NCBI RefSeq assembly: GCF_027944115.1 | Contig: NZ_JAPJZI010000001.1 | Coordinates: forward strand, 3,596,001 to 3,660,000 | From: Hoeflea prorocentri | Lineage (GTDB): Bacteria > Pseudomonadota > Alphaproteobacteria > Rhizobiales > Rhizobiaceae | Length of the DNA stretch: 64,000 bases | Direction: 5' to 3' | In this document: positions 51,496 to 61,234 of the stretch, piece by piece | Layout: every line of letters begins with the position of its first letter | Position numbering within the stretch: position 1 is the stretch's first letter | Translations under genes and position numbers: made by a program | Notes under the pieces: generated by a model | What the model saw: only the letters and a program-made list of their open reading frames with translations | What the model was told of the DNA's origin: nothing | Databases searched by the model: none

Positions 51496-52839
51496 CTAGC
51501 ACTTGCGTACGTCGGACGGTCCGAGATCACCGCCGAAGATGGACGCATCGTAGGTGACCTGGTCACGCGGTACGATCTTGACGACTTCAAGCAGGTCAAA
51601 CTGCGAGCTCGGGGCCTCGTTGCCCTTCACGACCAGAACTTCCTTGAAGCACTGGTGGTCCGCAGCGCGATAGAGCGTCGATCCGTTGCCCATGCCGTCG
51701 AACTCGAAACCTTCGAGAGCCTCGATGACTGCCGGCGGTTCAAAGGAACCGGCGCGCTCGCAAGCATCGGCGTAAAGCAGTGCCTGGACGTAGCAGGTCT
51801 GAGCAGCCTGGGACGGCGGGAAGCCGTACTCCTGACCGAAGGACTTGACGAATGCCTGCGATCCCTCGTCCTGCAGCGACCAGTTCCAGTTGGTGGTGCC
51901 GAGGATGCCCTTGATGTTTTCACCGGCGCCCTGCGCCATGAGACGGGAGAACAGCGGAACAACGATCTGGAAGTCCTTGCCGTTGACCTGTTTCTCGCGC
52001 ATGCCGAACTGAACGGCCTGGGTCAGCGAGTTGACCATGTCCTTGCCGTAGTGGTTCAGGACCAGCACGTCGGCACCGGAGTTCAGGACCGGCGTCAGGT
52101 ACTGCGAGAAGTCACCAGCGCCAAGCGGCGTGCGGACTGCATTTGCCGTCTGCCAGCCCAGGCCTTCGGTGGTGTTCTTGATCGACTCTTCCTGGGTCCA
52201 GCCCCAGTTGTAGTCAGCCGTCAGGTGATAGGCTGTGCGGTCCGTGCCGAGCTGATCGGCAAGGATCGGTCCAAGTGCCAGCCCTGACTGATAGGCGTTG
52301 AAGAAGTGGCGGAAACCGAACCGCTTCTTGTCCTTGCCCGTCGTGTCATTGGAGTGGGTCAGGCCCGCCATGAAGATCACACCCATTTCCTGGCAAAGAC
52401 CCTGCACGGCAACAGCAACACCGGACGATGATCCGCCGGTGATCATGATAGCGCCGTCCTTTTCGATCATGCGCTTGGCCGATGCGCGGGCGGCATCGGA
52501 TTTGGTTTGGGTATCGCCGGTGACGAACTCGACCTTCTTGCCAAGAATTCCGTTACCCTTGAGTGCTTTTGAAGAGAACGTGTTGAGCAGGCCACCGTCG
52601 CCTTCACCGTTCAAGTGCTTGACGGCCAGTTGATAGGCACGCAGTTCATCCGCGCCCTCATCGGCGTAAGGGCCGGATTGCGGCACGTTGAAGCCGAGCG
52701 TCACGGTGCTGCCTGTCGGCATGTTGCAGAAGCTTTCCGCATGGGCACCGCGCACGAAGCTCAGCGGAGCGGCTAGTGCCACACCCGACGCCGCACCTGC
52801 CTTGAGCAGACCACGACGTGTCATGGTTAGTTTGGACAT
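51496..52839 (-). CDS. Periplasmic amino-acid/amide-type ABC binding protein
   Basis: 447 residues from ATG 52839 (CGGGAGGAATG upstream). The Tat-type signal is TMTRRGLLKAGAASGVALAAPLSFVRGAHA, followed by a Peripla_BP_6 domain: VTLGFNVPQSGPYADEGADELRAYQLAVKHLN, GDTQTKSDAARASAKRMIEKDGAIMITGGSSS, and FMAGLTHSND. Export in a folded state is suggested by the Tat motif. It supplies the LivHMGF machinery encoded downstream. The ligand could be a branched-chain amino acid, an amide or an aromatic acid, and the sequence alone does not decide. Confidence 0.9.
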   Translation of the reverse strand: MSKLTMTRRGLLKAGAASGVALAAPLSFVRGAHAESFCNMPTGSTVTLGFNVPQSGPYADEGADELRAYQLAVKHLNGEGDGGLLNTFSSKALKGNGILGKKVEFVTGDTQTKSDAARASAKRMIEKDGAIMITGGSSSGVAVAVQGLCQEMGVIFMAGLTHSNDTTGKDKKRFGFRHFFNAYQSGLALGPILADQLGTDRTAYHLTADYNWGWTQEESIKNTTEGLGWQTANAVRTPLGAGDFSQYLTPVLNSGADVLVLNHYGKDMVNSLTQAVQFGMREKQVNGKDFQIVVPLFSRLMAQGAGENIKGILGTTNWNWSLQDEGSQAFVKSFGQEYGFPPSQAAQTCYVQALLYADACERAGSFEPPAVIEALEGFEFDGMGNGSTLYRAADHQCFKEVLVVKGNEAPSSQFDLLEVVKIVPRDQVTYDASIFGGDLGPSDVRKC

Positions 52840-52944
52840 GTCATTCCTCCCGAATGTCGCTGATCGAGCGTCCCGTTTCCTCATCACGGAACGACGCAGA
52901 TGCTAAACACGATCGGGGCGGGCGCAATAATCCATTCGGTTATA

Positions 52945-52971
52945 AGACTATAGTCTATGAGACTTTTGTCT
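52945..52971. promoter_or_regulatory. Tandem AGAC-N4-GTCT dyads
   Basis: Two inverted repeats of the same form, AGAC-TATA-GTCT (52945-52956) and AGAC-TTTT-GTCT (52960-52971), 15 bases centre to centre, in the 365-base divergent spacer (52840-53204) between the ABC binding-protein gene and hemA. A third related dyad TTTAGA-N5-TCTAAA lies at 53070-53086. They look like operators of an unidentified regulator, probably for the ABC operon. Confidence 0.5.
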
Positions 52972-53036
52972 GATGCAGTTTTACACGTACGGACAATGTG
53001 CAAACCGCCGGAACCCGAAAAAATAATGCGGGTTGC

Positions 53037-53050
53037 TTGATCGTGATCAA
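53037..53050 (+). promoter_or_regulatory. FNR/FixK-type box upstream of hemA
   Basis: TTGAT-CGTG-ATCAA, a perfect match to the anaerobox consensus TTGAT-N4-ATCAA, 155 bases before the hemA start. Control of 5-aminolevulinate synthase by FnrL or FixK-type regulators is established in several alphaproteobacteria, so oxygen-limited induction of haem synthesis is expected here. Confidence 0.8.
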
Positions 53051-53204
53051 TGATGCGTCATTTTAGCTGTTTAGAGTCCGTCTAAAGTCTGATAGGACGA
53101 TGGTGTGACCGGGTGCTTTTTCGGACTGAATCGAACAGGGATGAACGCGGAACGCCGATCGCTGACAAAGTGAAACGAATTCCGCAGGTTGGAGTAAGTT
53201 TTCC

Positions 53205-54482
53205 ATGGACTATCGGGGCATTTTTCAAGACGCAGTGGATCAGCTCCACGCGGAAAAACGCTATCGTGTGTTTGCTAATCTCGAACGAATGGTCGGCAAG
53301 TTTCCACGCGCTGTCTACCGCTCAGGCGGAACGGCAAGAGAAGTCACGGTGTGGTGCTCCAACGACTATCTCGGCATGGGCCAGAACGACATGGTGATTG
53401 ACGCCCTGTGTACGGCAGCCGGAAAGATGGGTTCGGGCGCGGGCGGAACACGCAATATATCCGGAACCAACCATCCGCTTGTCGAACTTGAACTTGAACT
53501 TGCCGATCTGCACGGCAAGGAAGCCGCGCTGGTGTTCACCTCCGGTTTCATCTCCAATGAAGCCTCGATTTCAACGATCGCGCGGCTTTTGCCCAACTGC
53601 CTCATCTTGTCGGACGAACTCAACCATTCCTCAATGATCGAGGGCGTGAAGCGTTCCGGCAGCGAAAAGAAAATATTCCGTCACAACGATCTGGATCACC
53701 TTGAAGAACTGCTGCGCGCAGCTGATCCTCAGCGCGCCAAGCTGATCGTGTTCGAATCGGTCTACTCCATGGACGGCGATATCGCCCCCATCGAGGCCAT
53801 TGCGGATCTCGCCGACAAATACAATGCGATGACCTATATCGATGAAGTCCATGCCGTCGGCATGTATGGATCACGCGGCGGCGGCATTACCGACCGTGAC
53901 GGCCTGTCCGACCGCATCGATATCATCGAGGGCACTCTGGCAAAGGCGTTCGGCGCGCTTGGCGGATATATCACCGGTTCGCGGGCCGTTATTGACGCCG
54001 TGCGCTCCTATGCACCGGGCTTCATATTCACCACCGCCTTGCCGCCGGCGATCGCGGCGGCTGCCACGGCCTCAATCCGCCATCTGAAGACATCACAGGA
54101 CGAGCGCACCGCGCATCAGCGCCAGGCCCAGGCAACAAAAGAGATTCTTTCCAGTGCCGGTTTTCCGGTGATGCCGTCGGAAACGCATATCGTGCCGCTT
54201 CTGGTGGGCGATCCGGAACTGTGCAAGATGGCGTCCGACCGCTTGCTCGACGTTCACGGCATATACATCCAGCCGATCAACTATCCGACCGTTCCGCGCG
54301 GAACGGAGCGGTTGCGGATCACGCCGAGCCCGTTCCATGACGATCAGCTTATCGGCGAGTTGTGTTCGGCGCTTACGGAAGTCTGGAATACACTCGGAAT
54401 ACCGTTTGCAACCGGTTCCGACGAAGGCACGGTGAAATCCGACCGGATCGTCAAGCTGACCGTATCGAAGGCAGGCGGCTGA
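53205..54482 (+). CDS. hemA: 5-Aminolevulinate synthase
   Basis: 425-residue PLP enzyme that condenses glycine and succinyl-CoA to 5-aminolevulinate, the first step of tetrapyrrole synthesis in alphaproteobacteria. Diagnostic segments are [42 protein letters not shown] and [13 protein letters not shown], with the PLP lysine at K247. The length fits the bacterial ALAS family. The start at 53205 gives MDYRGIF, the usual N-terminus. An FNR-type box lies in the promoter region. The CbiM-like gene elsewhere in the window is also linked to tetrapyrrole supply. Confidence 0.96.
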   Translation: MDYRGIFQDAVDQLHAEKRYRVFANLERMVGKFPRAVYRSGGTAREVTVWCSNDYLGMGQNDMVIDALCTAAGKMGSGAGGTRNISGTNHPLVELELELADLHGKEAALVFTSGFISNEASISTIARLLPNCLILSDELNHSSMIEGVKRSGSEKKIFRHNDLDHLEELLRAADPQRAKLIVFESVYSMDGDIAPIEAIADLADKYNAMTYIDEVHAVGMYGSRGGGITDRDGLSDRIDIIEGTLAKAFGALGGYITGSRAVIDAVRSYAPGFIFTTALPPAIAAAATASIRHLKTSQDERTAHQRQAQATKEILSSAGFPVMPSETHIVPLLVGDPELCKMASDRLLDVHGIYIQPINYPTVPRGTERLRITPSPFHDDQLIGELCSALTEVWNTLGIPFATGSDEGTVKSDRIVKLTVSKAGG

Positions 54483-54496
54483 CCGCCGCCTCCCAT

Positions 54497-55663
54497 CTAG
54501 ATATTCGAGATAAAGCGCGAGAGACGGTCAGCGGCCGTCTCCACATGGTCCTGCTTGCGCAGAAAACAGGCGCGCAAAAAGGCCTCTCCGCCTTCCGCAA
54601 AGCCACATCCGGGAGCAAGACCGATCCCTGTTTCATCGACAATGCGATAGGCGGCCGCGCGGCTGTCTTCCATGCCGTCAATCGCGAAGAAGGCGTAGAA
54701 CGTCCCATCCGGCTTTGAAAGTCTCACACGATTGGTCGAAAGCAACGCGTCGCACAGGATATCGCGATTGCGCCTTGCCTGTTCCTTCAGTTCTTCGACA
54801 TAGTCGTCTCCCTGGCTTATGGCCGCCAGTGCGCCCTGCTGGGTGAACTGAGGAACGCCCGAGGTGGAAAACTGAACAAGGTTTTCAAAAACCTGCCCGA
54901 GTTCCGCCGGCGCCTTGATCCAACCGATACGCCAACCGGTCATGGACCAGTTCTTGGAAAACGTATTCACATAAATGATCCGGTCGTTCTCGTCCGCGAT
55001 ATCCAGAAAGGAGTCAGAGCGATGGCCGGAATAGAAGAAGCGCGCATAGATCTCGTCGGCGATGACCCAGATTCCGGCCTTTCGGGCCAACTCCAGAATC
55101 TGGGAGAGCTCTTCGCTGTTGGCCGTCCAGCCGGTTGGATTGGACGGGGTGTTGATGAAAAGCGCACGTGTCCTTGGCCCGATTGCCGCTGCAAGCCGGT
55201 CCATATCCAGATGCCAGCCTCCATCGGTGAAATCAAGTTGCACGCCAACCGCGCGGGTGCTCGACAATTGCAGGGCCGCCACGATATTGGGCCATGCCGG
55301 CGACAGATAGATGATTTCGTCACCGGGCGCCGCCACCGCCTCGATTGACATTCTGATAGCCAGCATGCCCGAGCCGGTCACAAAGAATGTTTCGGGGTCG
55401 GCGCCGGTGCCAAAGTGCCGGCCGTAATAATCTGCCAGCGCCTGCCGAAGCGGCGGAATACCCCGCTGCCAGGTATAAAATGTTTCGCCTGCGCGTAGCG
55501 AGCGTTCCGTCGCGTCGCAGATGAAGGCCGGTGTCGGGCGATCGCCCTCACCCACCCAAAGTGGAACGACATCCTCCCTCAGCCGGGCATGGTTGACGAC
55601 TGCAACGATCTCGCTTTCGGGCACACTGCGTGCCTGCGGACTTAATGAATCAAGAAAACTCAA
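54497..55663 (-). CDS. PLP-dependent aminotransferase (class I/II, AspC-like)
   Basis: 388-residue fold-type I aminotransferase: VPLWVGEGDRPTP at the N-terminus, the NTPSNPTGW motif, the IADEIYARFFY aspartate/tyrosine pair, the PLP lysine in NTFSKNWSMTGWRIGW, and the substrate arginine in FLRACFLRK near the C-terminus. I chose the TTG at 55663, which has CGGAG seven bases upstream and gives the family-like start LSFLDSLSPQAR; the ATG at 55693 or GTG at 55717 would add 10-18 residues. Amino-donor specificity is unknown. It converges on hemA. Confidence 0.87.
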   Translation of the reverse strand: MSFLDSLSPQARSVPESEIVAVVNHARLREDVVPLWVGEGDRPTPAFICDATERSLRAGETFYTWQRGIPPLRQALADYYGRHFGTGADPETFFVTGSGMLAIRMSIEAVAAPGDEIIYLSPAWPNIVAALQLSSTRAVGVQLDFTDGGWHLDMDRLAAAIGPRTRALFINTPSNPTGWTANSEELSQILELARKAGIWVIADEIYARFFYSGHRSDSFLDIADENDRIIYVNTFSKNWSMTGWRIGWIKAPAELGQVFENLVQFSTSGVPQFTQQGALAAISQGDDYVEELKEQARRNRDILCDALLSTNRVRLSKPDGTFYAFFAIDGMEDSRAAAYRIVDETGIGLAPGCGFAEGGEAFLRACFLRKQDHVETAADRLSRFISNI

Positions 55664-55763
55664 CTCGGATCTCCGTTTGCTGTCTGACGGCATACAGGCA
55701 GCAAACGGAAAAATCACGCGACAATCGTTTATGATCCGATCGACGCCGCTGATGCATTGTGTT

Positions 55764-56177
55764 CTATTTTTTCAGCAGATCGCGAATTTCGGTCAGAAGC
55801 TGGACGTCAGCGGGCGGCGCGGCCGGAGCGGCAGGCTTTTCTTCCTCCTTGCGCCGCATATTGTTCACGCCCTTGACCATCAGGAAAATGATCCAGGCGA
55901 GAATCAGGAAATTGAGCGCTACGGTTATGAAGTTGCCATAGGCAAGCACCGCGCCCTGCTCCCGCGCCGCATCGAGCGTGGATGCGGTCACGGCGCTCGA
56001 GAGCGGAATGAAAAAGTCGGAGAAATCGAAACCACCGAAAATCGCGCCGACCACCGGCATAATCACATCATCGGTCAGTGATTTCACGATCAGCCCGAAC
56101 GCGCCGCCAATAATGACCCCGACAGCAAGATCCATGACATTGCCCTTGGCAATGAACTCCTTGAATTCGTTCAGCAT
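55764..56177 (-). CDS. mscL: Large-conductance mechanosensitive channel MscL
   Basis: 137 residues. The N-terminal amphipathic helix and TM1 [31 protein letters not shown], a periplasmic loop, TM2 ([24 protein letters not shown]) and a charged cytoplasmic helix ([12 protein letters not shown]) all match MscL. It releases solutes on osmotic downshock. AGGGGAG precedes the ATG. Confidence 0.96.
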   Translation of the reverse strand: MLNEFKEFIAKGNVMDLAVGVIIGGAFGLIVKSLTDDVIMPVVGAIFGGFDFSDFFIPLSSAVTASTLDAAREQGAVLAYGNFITVALNFLILAWIIFLMVKGVNNMRRKEEEKPAAPAAPPADVQLLTEIRDLLKK

Positions 56178-56418
56178 GATGACTCCCCTTTGCTTGTTGT
56201 ATTGCTGAATACTTTCATAGACCGGAGCCTAAACCGGTTTTTGCTTTGTGATAATCACTAATATTGACAGGCGGTCAGCTTCCCACAGGAGACGGCCCAG
56301 CACCGCGCCGTCCCATTAACCGTCGTCAGAACCTACAACTTTGTCCGCATTTGCCTGTGCCGTCACAGCGTTTATGCTACCTGCCACTCCGGACCGGCTC
56401 GAAAGGATCGGCAAGGCC

Positions 56419-59400
56419 ATGTTGGCAGGCTGGGTCATAGTCACCTCCGCTTTGCTCTATCTGCTGCTGTTGTTTGCTATCGCCAGCTATGGCGACAGGA
56501 AAACGGCGGCGGAACGGGGCGCCGGCACCGGCCGGCCTTTGATCTATGCACTGAGCCTTGCGGTTTACTGTACATCCTGGACCTATTTCGGCGGCGTCGG
56601 CCTTGCGGCCCAGCGCGGTTTCGAGTTCCTCGCCATCTATATCGGGCCGATCCTGATGTTCACGCTCGGCATGCCTGTGCTGCGCCGCATCGTCAATCTG
56701 GCAAAAGCGGAAAAGCTGACCTCCATTGCCGATTTTATCGCCGCGCGCTACGGCAAGAACCCGACAGTTGCGGGCATTGTTGCACTGATCGCAGTCATTG
56801 GAACGATCCCCTATATCGCCCTGCAATTGAAGGCGGTTTCCGCATCGGTGGCCATCATCATGGAAAATGCGCCATTCGAGGCGCAAACGGATTCGTTCCT
56901 GCTGAACGACATATCGCTGATCGTGGCGCTCCTGCTTGCCGGCTTTGCGGTCATATTCGGCACACGCCATACGGATGCGACCGAACACCAGAACGGGCTG
57001 ATCCTTGCGGTTGCGACGGAATCGGTCGTGAAACTCTTTGCCTTCACGGCCGTTGGGTTGTTCGCAACATTCCTGCTCTTTGACGGGCCAAGCCATCTGC
57101 TCGAGCAGGCACGCCAAAGCGCGACCGTCACCGATGCCCTGAGCTATCAGACCTCGCCTGCCCGCTGGATCGTGCTGACACTGCTTTCTGCCGTCGCCAT
57201 CGTCGTGCTGCCAAGGCAGTTTCACGTAACGGTGGTCGAAAACCGCACCGAAAGCGAGCTCAAGACCGCGGGCTACCTGTTTCCCCTTTACCTCATTGCC
57301 ATCAACCTGTTCGTTATTCCGATCGCGGTCGCCGGTCTCCTGACACTGCCGGGCGGCGGGGCGGGTGATCAATATGTCCTGCTGCTGCCGCTGGTCAACG
57401 ATCTTTCCTGGCTCTCTCTTGCGACCTTTATCGGCGGCTTTTCCGCGGCAACCGCCATGGTGATCGTGGCCTCCGTGGCCGTTGCGATCATGATCTCCAA
57501 TGACCTCGTCATGCCTGTTCTGCTTCGGCAAAATGTTATCCGACGCGACTCGGACGGCGGCGATTTCACCGGAACCCTGTTGAAGATCAGACGGACTGCG
57601 ATCGTCTGCATCCTACTGTTGGGATATGCCTACTACCGGTCGGCAAACTTTGATGGCGGGCTCGCGTCCATCGGCCTTCTTTCTTTCGCCGCCATCGCGC
57701 AGTTTGCACCGGCGCTTTTTGGCGGTCTCGTCTGGAAGGGCGCCAATGCCCGCGGCACAATCGTCGGTCTTGCCGGCGGCATGGCAGTCTGGACCTATCT
57801 CCTGTTTGTGCCGAGCCTCGGGGGTCCCGACAATTCCGATATCGCGGCAAATGTGCTGAACTTCCTGGTGCCGGGAACGGATGTCTTTGCCGGCGCGAGG
57901 GCGGACCCCTTCGTCAACAGCGTAATCCTGAGCCTCCTGGTCAATCTGGCCCTGTTTGTCATCGGATCGCTGTCGCGCCCGGCAAGGCCGCTGGAGCGCA
58001 TGCAGGCCGGCGTTTTCATTCCGCAACGTTCGATGATCAGACCGGCGCGCAATGACTGGCAGACCGGCATCACGGTCAAACAGCTCAAGCAGGCAATCAC
58101 CAAATATCTCGGGGCGGAGCGCACGGAGCGCTCCTTCCATACCTATGAGACAACACGCGGGCGCTGGCTTGAACCCAGTGCCCCCGCGGATATGGATCTG
58201 GTGCGCTATTCCGAACAATTGCTCGGAAGCGCCATCGGATCGGCGTCGGCGCGGCTTGTCCTGTCGCTGCTTTTTCAGAAAGAGGATGACACATCCTCGG
58301 ATACGGCGCGGCTGCTCGATGAAGCATCGGAGGCGCTGCAATATAACCGCGACCTGCTTCAGAGCGCACTTGGACAAATGGATCAGGGCATCACCGTGTT
58401 CGACAGGAACACCCGGTTGAGTGTGTGGAACCGCCGGTTCCGCTCACTCCTGGACCTGCCGGAATCGGTTGGCCAGGTCGGCGTTCCGCTTGAGGATATT
58501 GTCGCCATCCTGGCGAAACGCGGCGATATACGGAGCGACCAGGTCAAGAACATCATCGACAGCTTCCTGACGATGGACATTTCCTGGACGATTACCCTGG
58601 CGCAATCGGGCCGCATTATCGAAATTCGCTCCAATCCAATGCCCGATTCCGGTGTTGTGACGACCTATGCGGACATCACTGAGAGAGTGGCTTCAGCCAA
58701 GGCGCTCAAGCAGGCCAACGAAACGCTGGAGCAAAGAGTTGCCGAGCGCACGGCGGAGCTTGTGCGGGTCAATGGCGAACTGGCGCAGGCACAGTCGCAC
58801 GCAGAAGAAGCTAATATCGGCAAGACACGGTTCCTGGCGGCCGCCGGCCATGACATTCTCCAGCCGCTCAACGCCGCGCGGCTCTACTCCTCGTCACTGG
58901 TCGAGCGGCTGGGCGGCTCATCGGACCGGGAACTGGTCCAGCACATCGATTCATCACTGGAATCGGTCGAATCGATCCTCGGCGCCGTGCTGGATATCTC
59001 CCGCCTCGATACAGGCGCGATGAAACCGCAGGTTTCCAGTTTCCCGCTGAATGACCTTCTGAGGCGGATCGAAACGGATTTCGCGCCTCTGGCGGCGGAA
59101 AACAATCTCGAACTCAAGGTCATTCCGACGTCCGTGCTGGTGAGGAGCGATCCCAATCTCCTGCGGCGGCTGATCCAGAATCTTGTATCCAACGCCATCA
59201 AATACACCCGAAGCGGCCGCGTTCTTGTCGGCGTTCGTCACAGTGGCAGCAAGGCCTTCGTTCAAGTCGTCGACACCGGCATCGGCATTCCATCATCCAG
59301 TTTCGAAATGGTCTTCAGGGAATTCACCCGGCTGGACGATGGCGCCAAGACGGCATCCGGTCTGGGCCTTGGCCTGTCGATCGTCGACCGGATCGCGCGG

Positions 59401-59928
59401 GTGCTCGAACACCGGGTTCATCTGGCGTCAACGCCAGGAAGGGGCACCGATTTTCGTGTGGAAATCCCGATCGAGACAAATATCAAACGGGTTCTTCCGA
59501 CAACGCGGGCGCCAGCACCGATTCAATCGCCGGCCGCACTCGACGGGCTTCATGTGCTGTGCATCGACAATGAACCGGATATTGTGAACGGTCTCGAAAT
59601 ACTCCTGAAAGGCTGGAACTGCTCGGTCGTCAGCACAGGCTCGATCGCCGATCTGGACAGGCTTCTGGCCGACCGCAACGAGCCGCCGGATGTGATCGTT
59701 GCCGATTATCATCTCGACGACGGCAACGGCATTGAGGCTATCACGCTCATCCGCACCCACTGGAATGTGGACACCGCAGCTGTTCTGGTCACGGCCGACC
59801 GCACTCTCGATGTGCGCAACCGAGCGGAAGAGCGCTCGATTTCGATTTTCAACAAACCGTTGCGGCCGGCGGCGCTGCGCGCGTTTCTCAACCAGATCGC
59901 GGCGTCCCGCAAATCGGCCGCAGAGTAG
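56419..59928 (+). CDS. Hybrid histidine kinase with SSS-transporter domain (CrbS/MxtR-like)
   Basis: 1169 residues from ATG 56419 (MLAGWVIVTSALLYLLLLF); an upstream TTG would add 26. A sodium/solute-symporter-like membrane domain of about 13 helices spans to about residue 545. A PAS region follows (about 650-760: LGQMDQGITVFDRNTRLSVWNRRF), then HisKA with the phospho-accepting H811 (AAGHDILQPLNAARLYSS), HATPase (NLVSNAIKYTRSG, DTGIGIP, GLGLGLSIVDR) and a C-terminal receiver domain with D1096 (VIVADYHLDDG). This layout is that of CrbS/MxtR, which controls acetate or carbon-source switching. The cognate regulator gene converges 38 bases away. Confidence 0.9.
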   Translation: MLAGWVIVTSALLYLLLLFAIASYGDRKTAAERGAGTGRPLIYALSLAVYCTSWTYFGGVGLAAQRGFEFLAIYIGPILMFTLGMPVLRRIVNLAKAEKLTSIADFIAARYGKNPTVAGIVALIAVIGTIPYIALQLKAVSASVAIIMENAPFEAQTDSFLLNDISLIVALLLAGFAVIFGTRHTDATEHQNGLILAVATESVVKLFAFTAVGLFATFLLFDGPSHLLEQARQSATVTDALSYQTSPARWIVLTLLSAVAIVVLPRQFHVTVVENRTESELKTAGYLFPLYLIAINLFVIPIAVAGLLTLPGGGAGDQYVLLLPLVNDLSWLSLATFIGGFSAATAMVIVASVAVAIMISNDLVMPVLLRQNVIRRDSDGGDFTGTLLKIRRTAIVCILLLGYAYYRSANFDGGLASIGLLSFAAIAQFAPALFGGLVWKGANARGTIVGLAGGMAVWTYLLFVPSLGGPDNSDIAANVLNFLVPGTDVFAGARADPFVNSVILSLLVNLALFVIGSLSRPARPLERMQAGVFIPQRSMIRPARNDWQTGITVKQLKQAITKYLGAERTERSFHTYETTRGRWLEPSAPADMDLVRYSEQLLGSAIGSASARLVLSLLFQKEDDTSSDTARLLDEASEALQYNRDLLQSALGQMDQGITVFDRNTRLSVWNRRFRSLLDLPESVGQVGVPLEDIVAILAKRGDIRSDQVKNIIDSFLTMDISWTITLAQSGRIIEIRSNPMPDSGVVTTYADITERVASAKALKQANETLEQRVAERTAELVRVNGELAQAQSHAEEANIGKTRFLAAAGHDILQPLNAARLYSSSLVERLGGSSDRELVQHIDSSLESVESILGAVLDISRLDTGAMKPQVSSFPLNDLLRRIETDFAPLAAENNLELKVIPTSVLVRSDPNLLRRLIQNLVSNAIKYTRSGRVLVGVRHSGSKAFVQVVDTGIGIPSSSFEMVFREFTRLDDGAKTASGLGLGLSIVDRIARVLEHRVHLASTPGRGTDFRVEIPIETNIKRVLPTTRAPAPIQSPAALDGLHVLCIDNEPDIVNGLEILLKGWNCSVVSTGSIADLDRLLADRNEPPDVIVADYHLDDGNGIEAITLIRTHWNVDTAAVLVTADRTLDVRNRAEERSISIFNKPLRPAALRAFLNQIAASRKSAAE

Positions 59929-59966
59929 ACTGAACCGTGACGCTATGAACGGCCGGGACGTACCGC

Positions 59967-60632
59967 TCAGGGAACCGCGCCGGCCTCTCGATCCAGCGCG
60001 TCGGAGCCGATCCTGGAGAGTTGAATGACAGCCTGTGTCCGGCTGTCGACACCCAGTTTCTGAAGCACGGCCGATACGTGGGCCTTGATCGTCGCCTCCG
60101 ACACGTCAAGTTCGTAGGCGATCTGCTTGTTCAAAAGCCCTTCGGCCAACATGCCCAGAACCCTGCTTTGCTGGGGCGTCAGGGTCTGCAGCCGCGCGAT
60201 AAGGTCAGCAATTTCCGGATCCTGCTCGGGTCCGAGCTCGAAGTCCTTCGGTGTCCAGACATCGCCCGAGAGGATGGCAGTGATGCCATCGCGGATTTCC
60301 TCGATGCTGGCGGATTTGGAGATGAACCCCGATGCGCCGAGATCGAGCGCCCGGCGAACAGTCGTCGGATCATCCGAAGCCGACACCACCACAACGGGCA
60401 GGCTGACATATTCGGCTCTCAGTGCGATCAGACCTGACAGACCGCTCACGCCGGGCATCGTCAGATCAAGCAGCAACAGATCGGCCTCAGGGTGCTCGTT
60501 GGCCGCACTGCGCGCCGCGCTGAAATCTCCGGCTTCAACAATTTCCAGACCATCCTCAATCCCGGTTAGCGCCTGCCTCAATGCGCCGCGAAAAAGCGGG
60601 TGATCATCTGCTATGATAAATGTTCTCGACAA
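59967..60632 (-). CDS. LuxR/NarL-type response regulator (CrbR/ErdR-like)
   Basis: 221 residues from a TTG start at 60632 behind GGGAGGGGG. The receiver domain (1 to about 120) has the acidic pair IIADDHPLF, the phospho-acceptor D56 (LLLLDLTMPG) and the conserved SKSAS lysine. The C-terminal LuxR helix-turn-helix is TPQQSRVLGMLAEGLLNKQIAYELDVSEATIKAHVSAVLQKLG. It converges on the SSS-kinase gene, the usual partner of CrbR-type regulators, which activate acetyl-CoA synthetase genes in the species studied. Confidence 0.92.
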   Translation of the reverse strand: MSRTFIIADDHPLFRGALRQALTGIEDGLEIVEAGDFSAARSAANEHPEADLLLLDLTMPGVSGLSGLIALRAEYVSLPVVVVSASDDPTTVRRALDLGASGFISKSASIEEIRDGITAILSGDVWTPKDFELGPEQDPEIADLIARLQTLTPQQSRVLGMLAEGLLNKQIAYELDVSEATIKAHVSAVLQKLGVDSRTQAVIQLSRIGSDALDREAGAVP

Positions 60633-60823
60633 TTCGAACGCCCCCTCCCAGAGGCAGCCGCGTCTGGAAGGATTCGTTTCTCCCGCCCGTCCATCCCGGC
60701 CCGATCAATAACGCAGTGCATATCGCGCCGCGCCGCATAATGCTACCGGGCTTGTGGTTGGACGAAAAGAGATTTCTTTTTTGCTTAACCGGTCCGACTT
60801 GCAGATACCGACAAATGCGGGAT

Positions 60824-61057
60824 CTAAGAGGCGCGCTGGTATGAGATGAGCACTTGCGGCCGCTTGTTCCCGTCACGACAGGATGGACACAGGGAAACGC
60901 AGTTTTTCAAGCGCTCCGCTTTCTTCAGTGCCAGCCTGCTGTTCGGATATTCTCCAATATAGAGCCGGTGATATTTATCGGGTAAATTCGGGCATTGCTC
61001 AGCATGCACTTCGTACACGCCGTCCTTCAGGACTTCGTCAAGAAAATAACTCGCCAA
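60824..61057 (-). CDS. Small cysteine-containing protein, unknown
   Basis: 77 residues starting at a TTG (61057) with a strong GGAGGAA eight bases upstream. The sequence has VYEVHAEQCPNLP, a YIGEYPNSRLALKKAERL helix and a closing CVSLCPSC cluster, so four cysteines that could bind a metal or form disulphides. It lacks an export signal. An ATG at 61144 would lengthen it by 29 residues, but without a ribosome-binding site. I half-recognise the pattern (EVH..CPNLP...YLGE) from uncharacterised proteobacterial proteins and cannot name a function. Confidence 0.6.
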   Translation of the reverse strand: MASYFLDEVLKDGVYEVHAEQCPNLPDKYHRLYIGEYPNSRLALKKAERLKNCVSLCPSCRDGNKRPQVLISYQRAS

Positions 61058-61234
61058 CCGGACACTTCCTCCAATATTAGCCAGCTCTCTTGTTATAATA
61101 CCGGGAGCTTGGCCTTTTGTTACTGTCCGCCCGCTGTTGTGCATGTCGCACGGATTGCATCCCTACACTGTTTTGTTTGAACCGCCAATCAACAATCCTT
61201 TACAAGTGATCGCATCAGTAAGGCCTCTTTTGGC

